From Pelobates cultripes (lineage: Eukaryota > Chordata > Amphibia > Anura > Pelobatidae), in the NCBI GenBank assembly GCA_933207985.1, contig OW240912.1, forward strand, positions 362,020,406 to 362,084,405: a stretch of DNA of 64,000 bases. Reading direction: 5' to 3'. Below, piece after piece: positions 54,003 to 64,000 of the stretch. The position numbers and the translations under genes were made by a program. Every line of letters begins with the position of its first letter. The stretch's first letter is position 1. The notes under the pieces were generated by a model. The model saw only the letters and a program-made list of their open reading frames with translations. It was not told the DNA's origin and searched no databases.

Positions 54003-55510
54003 CAGGGCCGCCATCAAGGGATGACAACAATGACAGTTGTCATGGGTCCAGCAGTCCTGGGGGTCCCAGAGAGATATGGCTGTATATGGGACGCAAATCC
54101 CACAGTCACAATGTACACATAGATATAGTGATTACCTCTATATATGTGCCCCTGTGGGCCCCTAGCTACCTGTATACTGGAAAATGTCATCTTCACTCAC
54201 AAGTGGCTCCTTTCTACAACTCACGCAAGTCCGTTGGCTGTAAGAGCATTGCCATGTGTTACGTACACGCACCAGTCTCGCAAGAGTTGCAGTGAGGAGC
54301 AGCTGGAAAGTGAAGATTGCATTTTCTGGGCCCCCTCTGCAGTATACAATTTTTGGGAGCCTGTACAATGCCACCAGACCACCAGAGAATGTAATCTCCC
54401 CCCCACCCACCCACCCCCCAGACATGCAAGATGCAGGGGTGTGGGGGAATAAAACAAAATTTATTAAGATAAATGTAAAAAAAGTTTTTTTTAAAAATGC
54501 AGCACCTATTTTACACACACAGCATCCACTACACAAACATAACTGCATTTACTTTACATACTACATCCAGTAGACCAGGGGTAGGCAACCTTTTAGCAGC
54601 ACTGTGCCGATATAGGATTGAGATGTCCCGTAGCGTGCCGGTCCTATTTTTTTAAATTGAGGTGTGTATGCTGCTTGTGTTATTTTTACTGTAATTGCTT
54701 TGTATCGTTGTATTTGTGCGTATATGAGCTACTATATTGTATATGTTCATTAGTAGTTTGTGGTATTGTGTATGATACCTATGAATGTGGGCTGTGTATG
54801 AGGGCTGCTTGTGGAATTGTGTGTGGATAGATATGTCACATTGTGTGTTTGGTAGTGTGTGTATGTGTGGGGGCTGTTTGGGGTATTGCATGTGAGAGGT
54901 TGCATGTTGGGTTGTGTGCATGTATGTGGATTGTTAGCGGGTTACATTTGTGCGGATTGTGTGTATGTTTGTTTGTGAGCTGTTTGTATTGTTTGTGTGA
55001 GGGGAGGGTTATTCTGCATTTATGTGTATATCTAGCAGTGCTGGTGACTTCCATGGGTTCCAATGGGGACCAGGCTGGCCAGGTACAGGTCAAGGACGGG
55101 AGCTGCAACAGCAGCTGTGGGCTGCTCTACTACAGTGTGGATTCCCATTCACAAGTGCTGGGAGGAAGGGATCTGAGATCACTTCCTCTATGTGCTGCAA
55201 TGCTTAAATTGAGGATTGTCCTTCACCACCTCTTTGTATTAGCAGATATCTGAAGTTTTACTGGGACTCCTGATAGGCCAGAGCCTGTTTGGCTCTAGCA
55301 GCCTTGAGTGCCGTGCATGGCACTAGTGCCGTAGGTTGCCTACCCCTGCACTAGACAAACACACTGCATCCACTAGACAAACACACTCTGTCTGCTACAC
55401 ACATTCTACATCCACTATACACACACTGCATTCAGCACACACGCACACTGTATCCTCAGTGCCCAGATCTTGAGCTGTGTCAGGGCCCCAAAATTTCTGA
55501 TGGCAGTCCC
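54003..55510. mobile_element. hAT element hosting a nested hAT
   Basis: Left terminus CAGGGCCGCCATCAAGGG; right terminus GGGCCCCAAAATTTCTGATGGCAGTCCCT (decayed from CGGCCCTG). Flanks CATAGTTG and TATACTTG match at six of eight bases. The interior has CACTGCATCCACTAGACAAA-type tandem units on both sides of the nested 54576-55348 element. No transposase. Confidence 0.75.
54576..55348. mobile_element. Nested hAT element with CAGGGGTAGGCAACC ends
   Basis: Starts CAGGGGTAGGCAACCTTTT and ends GTAGGTTGCCTACCCCTG. Flanks CAGTAGAC (54568-54575) and CACTAGAC (55349-55356) differ at one base. Length 773 bp. The interior is TG/GTGTAT-rich with no transposase. Confidence 0.9.
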
Positions 55511-56385
55511 TATACTTGGGAATCCCTCTGCTAATATTAGTAGTGACATCAGCTGAGAATATATCTCTGCCTATGGCAGAAAGCTAGATTTAAGGTTCGA
55601 TTAGTGCTACAAAAACAGCAATATATAGTGATGTTCAATAGATGCTCAGTCATCAAACAAAAACACAGTAAATTGAGCAGCAAAAACTCTCAATGGTGAC
55701 TGATCCTGCACACTTCAGTCCAAGATACAAGTGACAAATAAAATGAGGTGCACTCACAGACAATACTCATTGGTTTGTCAGTTTGTATCCATCCTCTGAA
55801 TGACAAAAGGTAAAAAGCATAAAAGAATAATTGTGCAGTTTGATACAATATAATAGTCAAATTATGTGTAAAATATCCAACTAGAACAGTTACAAATATA
55901 GATATCTCCAATAACACAATTTAAAATAATATAAGGAGAGGTGATGTGAAGTAAATATGATCCTCTGTGGATTATAGTGGATTAAGATTAACCATTTACT
56001 GGTTTAAGAGCCCTATCTTGGCTCAATTTATAAACCCAGATACCAGAGGATGCCCTGAATGTGTGCTCCTTTCTCCCCCTGGAGTTCCAATGCAAACTCT
56101 GGGATCACTTAAACATTGATGAAGAGCTCAAGTATGCGCAGAAATAAAGGTGGCCAAGTATCAACGGTAGTTGAGTTCAGCTTTAGCCGTATGGCTAATT
56201 TGTGCAAGTTCCGCCTCCTCTGACTATGTAATTCTTGACAATTTTCACACATCAAGTGCTTCTTCCAGACGACAATAAGTCCTGTGTCACTTGGTATGAA
56301 TGAAAAAGGCCTCTTATTGCTGTATTAATCAAGTCCTAATTTACATATATACTGTCATACTATCATTTGTACAGAACCGGTACAA
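55511..56385. other. Unassigned interspersed-repeat-like DNA
   Basis: No coding motif. Sequence near 56180-56280 (GTTCCGCCTCCTCTGACTAT, CACACATCAAGTGCTTC) looks repeat-derived but could not be classified. Confidence 0.3.
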
Positions 56386-56516
56386 CCCCAAAAGCAGAGC
56401 ATCTGCACATTAAAAGCAATGGTATAGCTAGCAGCATACACATAATTAGACAATTGTTTTTAATATGACGTTGTTAGATGTTGTTTTAATGTGTAGATGC
56501 TCTGCTTTAGGGTTCA
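56386..56516. mobile_element. Small foldback MITE
   Basis: ACCCCAAAAGCAGAGCATCT is matched by AGATGCTCTGCTTTAGGGT, and GCACATTAAAA by TTTTAATGTG. Arms of about 30 bp flank a 65-bp loop. No target duplication was verified. Confidence 0.6.
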
Positions 56517-56559
56517 GATTTGCTTCATATTACCTCTACTTATATTATCCTAAATTGTG

Positions 56560-57790
56560 ATATTGGAGATGACTCTGTTGCGGAGCTCCTGTACTCTCTA
56601 CTGTGTGTATCTCCGCCATGTCAGCTTCCTTGCTGCTACCAGGGGACTCTGGAGCACTTCAGACACAATCGCCAAAGCTTGGTTGGGGTCTCTGAGGACC
56701 TCTTTCCCCAGACCATGCTGAAGCTCTCTCCTTCCATGATTTAAAAGATTTGGATGCCCCTAAATATAAGATGGTAATTACCAGATTGAGTGAGATATGT
56801 CTCCATACTAGGCCGAAAATATACTCGTTTAGAAAAGGCTCAACTAGAAAATATTTATATTGATGAGCCAGGTAGGAAACGTACTCTATCGTTGTGTTAT
56901 TCTTATGTTAATGCTCAGCCCCTGACTAAATTGTATTACATGGAAGCGTGGAAAAGAGATCTCCAGAGAGAAATGTCTCTGGATGACTGGTTGGCTATTT
57001 CTTTAAATTTGAAAGGTATCACCCAATGTTCGACTCATTTGGAGAACCACTTAAAGTGTTATATCAGTGGTTTCTGACTCCATCCAGGCTCCAGAAGATA
57101 TACCCCAAATCTACAAATCTCTGCTGGCGTGGCTGTGGGTAAACAGGTACATATTCCCATATATGGTTGCATTGTCCAGGTTTACAATGATTTTGGAAGA
57201 ATGTCCATACAATAATCAGGGATATTACTCCTTTTGTTCTCGAGTCATTTCCTGAAAACTTCACCAGAGTGGATGAGGTAATGGTAGGCCATGTCTTGAT
57301 AGCAGCCATTACGGTATGTTACATGAAGTCTAACGTCAATCATGCTATTAAAGAGGTGTTCACATTGGCCTTAGAGAATAAGTGTTACGAGATACACCTC
57401 AAATTAAGCACAACAGAATAATTAACTTAACATATGTGAGGATAATGTCAAACAAAAATACTCTTAATGGTGAACTTTTTGCTGGATTGTAGCTTATGTG
57501 CCCCTCTTTTTACTCGTATGCGCATCGTATACTATTTACCACCAACGCATGTAAAGTGATTTTCCAATATGGGGTCTTTTATTACACCTTTTTTGACACT
57601 ATGTAGTGTTTTTCATTTTACATATATTTTCAATTTTACAATGAATGGATGTTTTTTTTCCCGTTTTTGTTTGTATGATTTATTTGTATTCTTATTTTTT
57701 TATTCTGTGTTAATTTCTATATATTTCATTGTTTTACGATGATGATTATTATTATTGTTAAAAATTAAAATATTTCAATAAAATATATTG
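56560..57790 (+). pseudogene. L1-clade LINE 3' end
   Basis: Decayed frames carry the C-terminus of an L1/Tx1-type ORF2: a segment near 56735-56800 reading FHDLKDLDAPKYKMVITRLS, then KLYYMEAWKRDLQREMSLDD (56932-56990). A terminal zinc-knuckle-like region at about 57118-57180 follows (LCWRGCG, then TYSHIWLHCP, a Cys-Cys-His-Cys pattern found at the end of L1 ORF2). The 3' UTR is AT-rich and ends in AAAATTAAAATATTTCAATA. 5'-truncated, with several stops. The RT core is absent. Confidence 0.75.
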
Positions 57791-57904
57791 CTGATAGGTC
57801 AGGAAGATTGCAATGCATGGGCCTTGTGTCCTACTGCCTCGCTATGAGAAACATTGGATCTGCATGTGTGTCAGTGTGTGTACCTGTGTGACTGAGCATC
57901 TGAT

Positions 57905-58508
57905 CACCAACATTACATACATGTCCGCACGCACCTCCCATGCCTCATCTTTCTGTCAATCCCTACATTGGCTTCCTATAAAATATAGAGCTCAATTTAA
58001 AATTCTGGTTCTTGCTTTCAAATCTCTACATAATGCTGCTCCCACCTATCTATCCTCCCTTATATACAAGTATGTCCCGTCTAGGCCCTTACGATCTGCT
58101 GAAGACTTATGTCTATCTTCTGTCCGTACTCCCACCTCTGATGCTTGCCTTCAAGATTTCTCGAGGGCTGCACCGTTCCTGTGGAACTCTCTTCCCTCCT
58201 CCGTTAGATGCTCACCCATTCTCCACTCCTTCAAAAAATCGTTAAAAACCCACTTCTTCATAAAAGCGTATCCATTAAACTGTTAATAGCTCCTGACTGA
58301 TTCCTCTTCTGCAACTGGCATTAGTCTAATACTATCCTTACCTTTTTGTGTCATTTTACCCCACTCTCTCTAGCATGTAAGCTCATTGAGCAGGGCCCTC
58401 AACCCCTCTGTTCCTGTGTGTCCAACTTGTCTGGCTACAACTACATGTCTGTTCGTCCACCCATTGTAAAACACTGCGGAATTTGACGGCGCTCTATAAA
58501 TAAATATT
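57905..58508 (+). pseudogene. L2 LINE 3' end
   Basis: An open frame to 58286 encodes the L2 ORF2 C-terminus (SLHWLPIKYRAQFKILVLAF, RAAPFLWNSLPSSVR, FKKSLKTHFF). The 3' UTR follows, with GAGCAGGGCCCTCAACCCCTC and the tail GACGGCGCTCTATAAATAAA. It is similar to the damaged end of the 13735-15670 element but better preserved. 5'-truncated. Confidence 0.88.
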
Positions 58509-59412
58509 TTTTGTGTGAAAAAAGCAAAAAAAATAATATTTGGCCAGTGTTTGTGACTAAGTGGCTACTAAAAATGACTGGACAAACCCCATTTGCAATA
58601 CCTTGGGTTGTCTACTTTTGCAAATGGTATGCCATCATGGGGGTAATTCTTGTTCCTGGGCTACCATACGCTCTCAAAGGCAACATAACCAATCTGTCAA
58701 ATTTCAATGTGAAAAAAAATTAAATGCAAGCCTTATATTTGAATCTCTAACTTTCCAAAACACCATAAAAACTGTACATGGGGGGTACTGTTATACTTGG
58801 GATACTTCACTGAACACAAAAATAAGTGTTTTAAAACAGTAAAACATGTTACAACAAATGTTAATTAATTAAATCACATAATTATGTTAAAATATTACTT
58901 AAATATACACATAGAATTTTAATATATATACATATATATGTATTTAAAGTCTATGTGTACACTTATGTAGTTATTTATGTAATTATATATATTTATCTGT
59001 ATATATATATTTGTGGTTATTTGTATTTTATATATAAATAGATAGATATAGAATGTCATTCTAAGTGTATTTTGTTACAATATATATATATATACTAATA
59101 ACAAAATACAGTTAGAATTAAATTACATATGTATATATCATTTATTTTAATTTCTTTTCAAATATTTTATTTATTTTATTTAAAATTTTAATTATACGTG
59201 TATATATAAATATAAAATATATATAGATGTATTATATATATAATATATCATATATATATGTATATAACGCCATTCTAAATGTATTTTAGTACTAATATAT
59301 GTACTTATATTAACATTAAAATACACTATGTATGACGTTACATAAATATAAGCTGTAAGTCCCCCTGCTGGTGGGAAGTATAAAAGTCCCCCTGCTGGTG
59401 GGAGGTATAAAA
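58509..59412. mobile_element. Second copy of the piggyBac-like foldback interior
   Basis: GGCCAGTGTTTGTGACTAAG, GGCTACTAAAAATGACTGGA, CATGGGGGGTACTG and the following AT-rich block reproduce 11708-12850 with divergence. It ends in CCCCCTGCTGGTGGGA, the complement of the CAGCAGGGGGACC seen at 12883. This 27-bp end is tandemly duplicated (59358-59412). The left hairpin arm and both TTAA termini are missing. Confidence 0.75.
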
Positions 59413-59856
59413 AAAATATAATTCAACATGTTTAAAATAAATTACAAGTATATATACACCAAAATTATATATAAACACACCCCTACAGTCAAAAACTACA
59501 CATAAATGCATGCTTGCATTCAAATTCCAACACCACATACAAACACATTCACACAAACATACTCCATACAAAAACATGCTTACATTCAAGCACACAAACA
59601 CAGCTGAGTGCTAAATACAACTTGCAAGCATGGGAAATTGGTAGAGCCAAGGGTTTGTACCTTTTTTTTTTACCAACCTTGAAATTGGGGGCCCAATACC
59701 ATTCTTGCACCAAGGCTCTTTCTACTTTAGTTCCGCAACTGCATTGGGGTTGAGGGTGTGATTGCATGCCAGGGAGTGATGTAGGGGTGGTGGCAGGATC
59801 CAGGGGGCCCAAGAAAATGCTTGCCCAGGGTCCAATCATTATTAAAGACGGCCCTG
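59413..59856. mobile_element. Right part of a CAGGGCC-type hAT element
   Basis: Right terminus AAAGACGGCCCTG ending at 59856, complement CAGGGCCGTCTTT, like the 54003 element. CACACAAACA-type repeats lie upstream. The left terminus was not found, so the left boundary is approximate. Confidence 0.5.
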
Positions 59857-60604
59857 ATCACAACCCACAGTATAGTGTGGCATGGATGGATATCAAGAAG
59901 CTACAAAAAAAAAATGTTGTCATAACACAGTCCTTCTTTGTTAATATAGTATAAGCATCCCTTACAGATAGCAGGGGGAGGCAAGAGGAAGGGAAAATTG
60001 CATCTTCTCCTACGTAACCAAAAAAATCCTTGTCCCAGCCTTGACAACCTTGACAACAGTTTAAAGTAGGGCAGAATTAGACAAACTGACATTTTGCAAA
60101 AGTAACAGTGTTACATGTCACATAGTTCTGCACTAGATGCCAGTCTACTGCAAGTGTTTGTTTATGCACATTGCAAGGCTGTCATCAATGGACATTAGTA
60201 ATAAAATGGAATCTACTAATTGAAGGGCTTTCTGTAATAATGCTACAATTAATATTTCAACATAAATGTTATACTGCATAATGAAGAAGCAAATTATTTA
60301 GTCTTCGTTACAAAAGACGTGCCATCATATATTAAAATTCTTATGATACTAACTGTTGTGTTTTGTTTTGTTTTTTTACAAATTTGTAAATTACTGTGAT
60401 ATATTATTCTGCTACATTCTATATCAAAATGTCAAATAGGAAGAGTTTTTTTTTTTTTTTTTTTTATAATGTTTTAGTATTGTTGAATAGTTTACTATAT
60501 CCTGTCCTGGCAAAGGCATTTGTTGAATGGATGAAGTATTTTTATGAGCCCTCCTGGTTGCTGTTATGTACACAATAATACATTGTCTATCATAATTTAT
60601 AATG
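59857..60604. other. No recognisable gene
   Basis: AT-rich spacer with a T22 run near 60447. Confidence 0.5.
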
Positions 60605-60609
60605 GTGTT

Positions 60610-61670
60610 TGTGCCGAACATAACCTCACCACTGGTTCTTGGAGGGGCCTGTTTGCCAGCCTCCTACCATGTGACTATTGCCCCTGTAATAGACTTTGTT
60701 TAAAAACAGTTTGTGCCCTTGTGGACTCATACCAGGAACAGTTCAAACTTTCAAAGTGGCAATTTGAACTCTCGAACTCCTGAAGCTATTCGAAGTGCCA
60801 TTCGACCACGTGGTGGCGGCCATCTTGTTCGCATGGACCAAAACCGTGAATAGACTTCCGGGGGACTTAGCCGCAAATGCCCTGGAACTATTTTTGTCAT
60901 GAAAACCTTGTGGTTCTCGGTTGGTGCTCCAGGGGCACATAGCCGCAATTCTATGGAACTATTTTCAGCTATGGGACCATGCCTGCAGTCGGTAAAAATA
61001 TGACTTCCATAAAATTTCTGAACCCCTGAACTGATCTGGGTGATTTTTGGATATGTTGATCACATTGTAATGTAACATTTGTGGGGATATTATGTGTTTT
61101 GGGGTACTGTGGGAATTTTTAGAAATGTGTGTTTTTTGTGTTTGGAGATATCTCCTAAGTAAAGGGGAAGGTTTATTGTATTGTATGTGAGAGTGTCATG
61201 CATTTAATCACTGTTCTTATTGGTTTGTCAGTTTGTGTCCCTGTCCCCAATAAGGTCCATGTGGGTGTCACCCTTGCATGGGGATTGTCATAAAAGGCCA
61301 ATGTGGCACCATTAAAATTGAGTTCCTGCTTGCCCTCAACATAGTGTCTCATCTCATGTGTGGGGGAAATGGCTGTATCTACCCTGGGGATTGCTATATC
61401 ACTATACTCCCCTGGGATTATAATCACTAGCTCTTTTAAAAGCTGTTCCTGCTACGTTCTCTGGAGTAGGAGAGGTTCACCCACTGGAAGTTGGATCCTG
61501 GTCTTGGGTCCAGAGTGGGTGGAGGACGGCGAGTTCCCAGCCAAGCTGTTACACTGGACGTGGGGACTACAGTGCTGATGGTGTCTGGTGGAGTGCTTGG
61601 AGCCCTCGGTGAGCACTAGGAGCATCGACTGAAGGAGGCACCCAGTGGTGGTGCCAGGCGGTCCGTCACA
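60610..61670 (+). mobile_element. Solo LTR related to the 43.2-kb element
   Basis: 1061 bp from TGTGCCGAACATAACC to GGCGGTCCGTCACA. Exact 5-bp duplication GTGTT on both sides (60605-60609 and 61671-61675). It matches the 43199-46827 LTRs at the ends (CTTGGAGGGG.CTG near the start; GTGCTTGGAG.CCTC, GGAGG.ACCCAGT, GTGCCAGGCG at the end), but the middle differs. It is therefore a sister family. No internal region remains. Confidence 0.92.
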
Positions 61671-61734
61671 GTGTTGACACTCAACAGTGACAGGTATTGC
61701 AGGTGCAGGTATTGAGGTCACCCTCTGTTATAAC

Positions 61735-62762
61735 CAGTGGTGTATTTTGAATTTGTGCTGCCCTAGGCATGACAAACCCCTTCCTGTCAAGGCCACACAC
61801 ACTTTGACTGACAGACACTCCCTCACTAATTCATGCACTGACATACACTCACTGAAAGATACAGTCATTGGCACACACACTGTTTAGTCAACACACACTT
61901 TCACTGACACACACACACAATCACTGACAGGCACACACTCTCAGATACACTGACATGCAATGTCATACACATACACTCACTGATTTGACACACTGACAGA
62001 CACACACTATTACGCAGACACACACTGACACACACTCACTGACAATCACACACTTATTGACAGACACACATGCTCACTGACAGACACTCACACACAGATA
62101 CACACACTCACAGACACACACACACTTACTGACAGACACACACACACTCACTGACAGACATTCCCTCACTGACACACTCACTGACAGAGACACACTCACT
62201 CACACACTGAGAGACATACACACATATTAACTGACAGACACACACACATACACATTTCCTCCAACACTTGCACATTTTTTTTAATTCCACCCAGCCTCCC
62301 TGGGAGAGCTGGAGTCGATTCTTTACCTGGGGTCTAGTGGGGCTGCTGGGGCTGCTGGGGCTTCTGGGGCTTCTGGGGCTGCTAGGGCTGCTGGGGTTGC
62401 AGGGGACTACTGGGCAGGTGTGCGTGCAAGCAGGGGGGTGGACGGACAGAGTAGATGGCTAGGAAGCTCAGATCTTCCTGCTCATCTCCCTCACGAACCA
62501 CTTAGTTATGTCGGGAGCCGGACTGATGTCATATTCCGTCTCCCGGCATCATGAAGCGGCACACAGGGCAGCTGAGCAGGAAGAGCACAGAGTACAGCAC
62601 TCACTTGCAATAGAAGCTGCCACCCACCTTGGAGGGGCCCAAAGGTGACCAGCCAGGCCCCCTCAGACACGAGGCTAGCAAGGCATCCGCCGAGATGTTT
62701 GGGGGCGACTATTTTGCCGCCAAGGCAAATGCCTTGTTGGCCTTGCGGTAGCTACATCACTG
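61735..62762. mobile_element. hAT element with CA-rich minisatellite
   Basis: Left terminus CAGTGGTGTATTTTG; right terminus GCGGTAGCTACATCACTG. Flanks GTTATAAC and GTTATAGA match at six of eight bases. 61800-62250 is a CACTGACAGACACACA tandem tract, and 62338-62400 is a GGGGCTGCTG tract. Non-autonomous. Same family as 28957-29697. Confidence 0.8.
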
Positions 62763-63019
62763 GTTATAGACTCTAGAATAAATATCAAAACATTTAAGAA
62801 ATAATGCACTCAATTGATTGCAAAAGGTTACTTAATCAAGGGGAAAAATATTTAAGAGAAAATGATTGTCATTACAAGGAAGGGGACAGAAATAGGTTCT
62901 ACGCAATTTCATATGGAGAAAATTACACACTATATTAATATATCTTAACGCTATAATACACAGTATAAACAAATCAAGGTCAGAGCAAAATTGATCAGAG
63001 AAAACATCAGTTAATTAGT
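62763..63019. other. Spacer
   Basis: AT-rich, no motif seen. Confidence 0.5.
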
Positions 63020-64000
63020 TTTATATAGGGATGTGCTTGGGGAAAATATTTGGTTCGGTTCGGCATTCCGAAATTCGGGACTTTGGCAATTCGGAACTTC
63101 GGGACTTTGGCACTTCACTTCGGCACTTCAACACTTCGAAATTTCAGGACTTCGGCACTTCAGGACTTTTCTTGCAGCCATTTAGTAGATAACTCCCTAA
63201 TTTCCACAGTATTAGGGAGCTATCTACCAAAAGGCTGAAAGACCTAAATTGGTCTTTCAGCCACATTTACTAATACTAAGTAAAAATGACCTATTATTTG
63301 TCAATTCTGCCCCTACTCGCTATACCGCGAGTAGGGGCATGTCTATTAAATAGTGAGCAGCCTGTGGCTGCTCACTGTTAAAAAAACAAACAAAAAACCT
63401 ATTGCTCCCCAAACCCCCATGCCTGAGCGGTGGGTGGGGGCCATAAATTACAATACGGGGGGGAACCTATTGTCCTCCCCCCTCACCCCCACCCCTGAGT
63501 GGCGGATGGGGGCCCTAAATAAAAATGTAATCCCCCCAGGTGACTGTGGGTCTCCAAACTCCCAGTCAACCCCTCCCAAGAAAATTAATTAACCCCTACC
63601 TACCCCCCTCACCCTAAAAATAGTGAGTGGGGACCAATAACTAGATACCTGCAAAAAAAACAAAAAAAAACTTTCCATTTGATGTCTTCTTTTTTCTAAA
63701 ATTTTCTTTTTTCAGCCCCCAAAAAGGCCAAATTAAAAACCATAACAACCATCGCACTTTAAAAAAAAACAGAGAGCAAAAAAAGTAATCCATTTTCACC
63801 CATGGAGGGCACCGCACAGACTGAGCTCTGCAGGGTGGGGTAAGGCTTATAAAGCCTTGCCCCACCCTGCAATTAAATTAGAGCACTCGGATTGGTTGGT
63901 TTAAGCCTCTACATTTACCTGTCACAGCACTCTGATTGGTTAGCTTGAAATCCAGCCAATCAGAGTGCTCTGTGTCATTTTACACAGTGTAGGAAAGTTC
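63020..64000. repeat. Complex repeat with a series of short perfect hairpins, cut by window end
   Basis: Begins near ATAGGGATGTGCTTGGGG with TTCGG-rich short repeats (63050-63170). Compact inverted repeats follow at 63185-63227, 63233-63262, 63309-63338, 63352-63376, 63830-63870 and 63926-63969. C/G-rich CCCCCA tracts lie between. Probably the left part of a larger DNA element. No coding motif. Confidence 0.55.

Overview
The window reads as nuclear DNA from a vertebrate, most likely an amphibian and probably a frog. The repeat families point that way: TTAA-flanked MITEs beginning TTAAAGG.ACACTATAG, CR1 LINEs ending in ATTCTATG/TTTCTATG octamers, L2- and L1/Tx1-type LINEs, a DIRS-order Ngaro element, a Penelope-like element, a Tc1 element, a Tf1/sushi-type chromovirus, and many hAT elements with 8-bp target duplications. 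No host protein-coding gene, rRNA, tRNA or CRISPR array could be supported. Nearly every interpretable stretch is transposon-derived, and most coding remnants are broken. All family names come from recognised motifs, not from database searches.

Layout. 0-13 kb: hAT and TTAA-type MITEs, a decayed Ngaro (RT tail, tyrosine recombinase, SGNH hydrolase) and a 2.1-kb piggyBac-like foldback element. 13-25 kb: an L2 LINE (+), a tandem array, a decayed L1 LINE (-), a Penelope-like element (-), a 3'-truncated Tc1 element, a 0.5-kb MITE and a CR1 3' end (-). 25-31 kb: a 2.8-kb hAT element filled with minisatellites, a second minisatellite hAT element and an L2 tail. 32-34.5 kb: a fairly well preserved L2-type LINE with a few frameshifts. 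34.5-37.2 kb: featureless AT-rich sequence. 37.6-42.8 kb: a complete, recent Ty3/Gypsy chromovirus on the minus strand (434-bp LTRs differing at 4 sites, perfect CGTAC target duplication), broken by one in-frame stop.

43.2-46.8 kb: a non-autonomous LTR retrotransposon whose reading frame contains a 48-bp (16-residue) tandem repeat. A solo LTR of a related family lies at 60.6-61.7 kb. 47.5-50.7 kb: a triple nest, in which a CR1 LINE (-) is split by a probable solo LTR, itself split by a TA-flanked inverted-repeat transposon carrying a 0.75-kb TG minisatellite and a GC-rich palindrome. 52.7-64 kb: a foldback element, a CR1 3' end, a hAT nested in a hAT, the 3' end of an L1, an L2 tail, a second copy of the piggyBac-like sequence, another minisatellite hAT, and a run of short perfect hairpins that reaches the window edge.

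The elements do not form a host pathway. The strongest observations concern element biology: a self-priming reverse-transcription signal in the chromovirus, a hairpin strand-switch difference between two LTRs of one element, and repeated minisatellite growth inside inverted-repeat DNA transposons.
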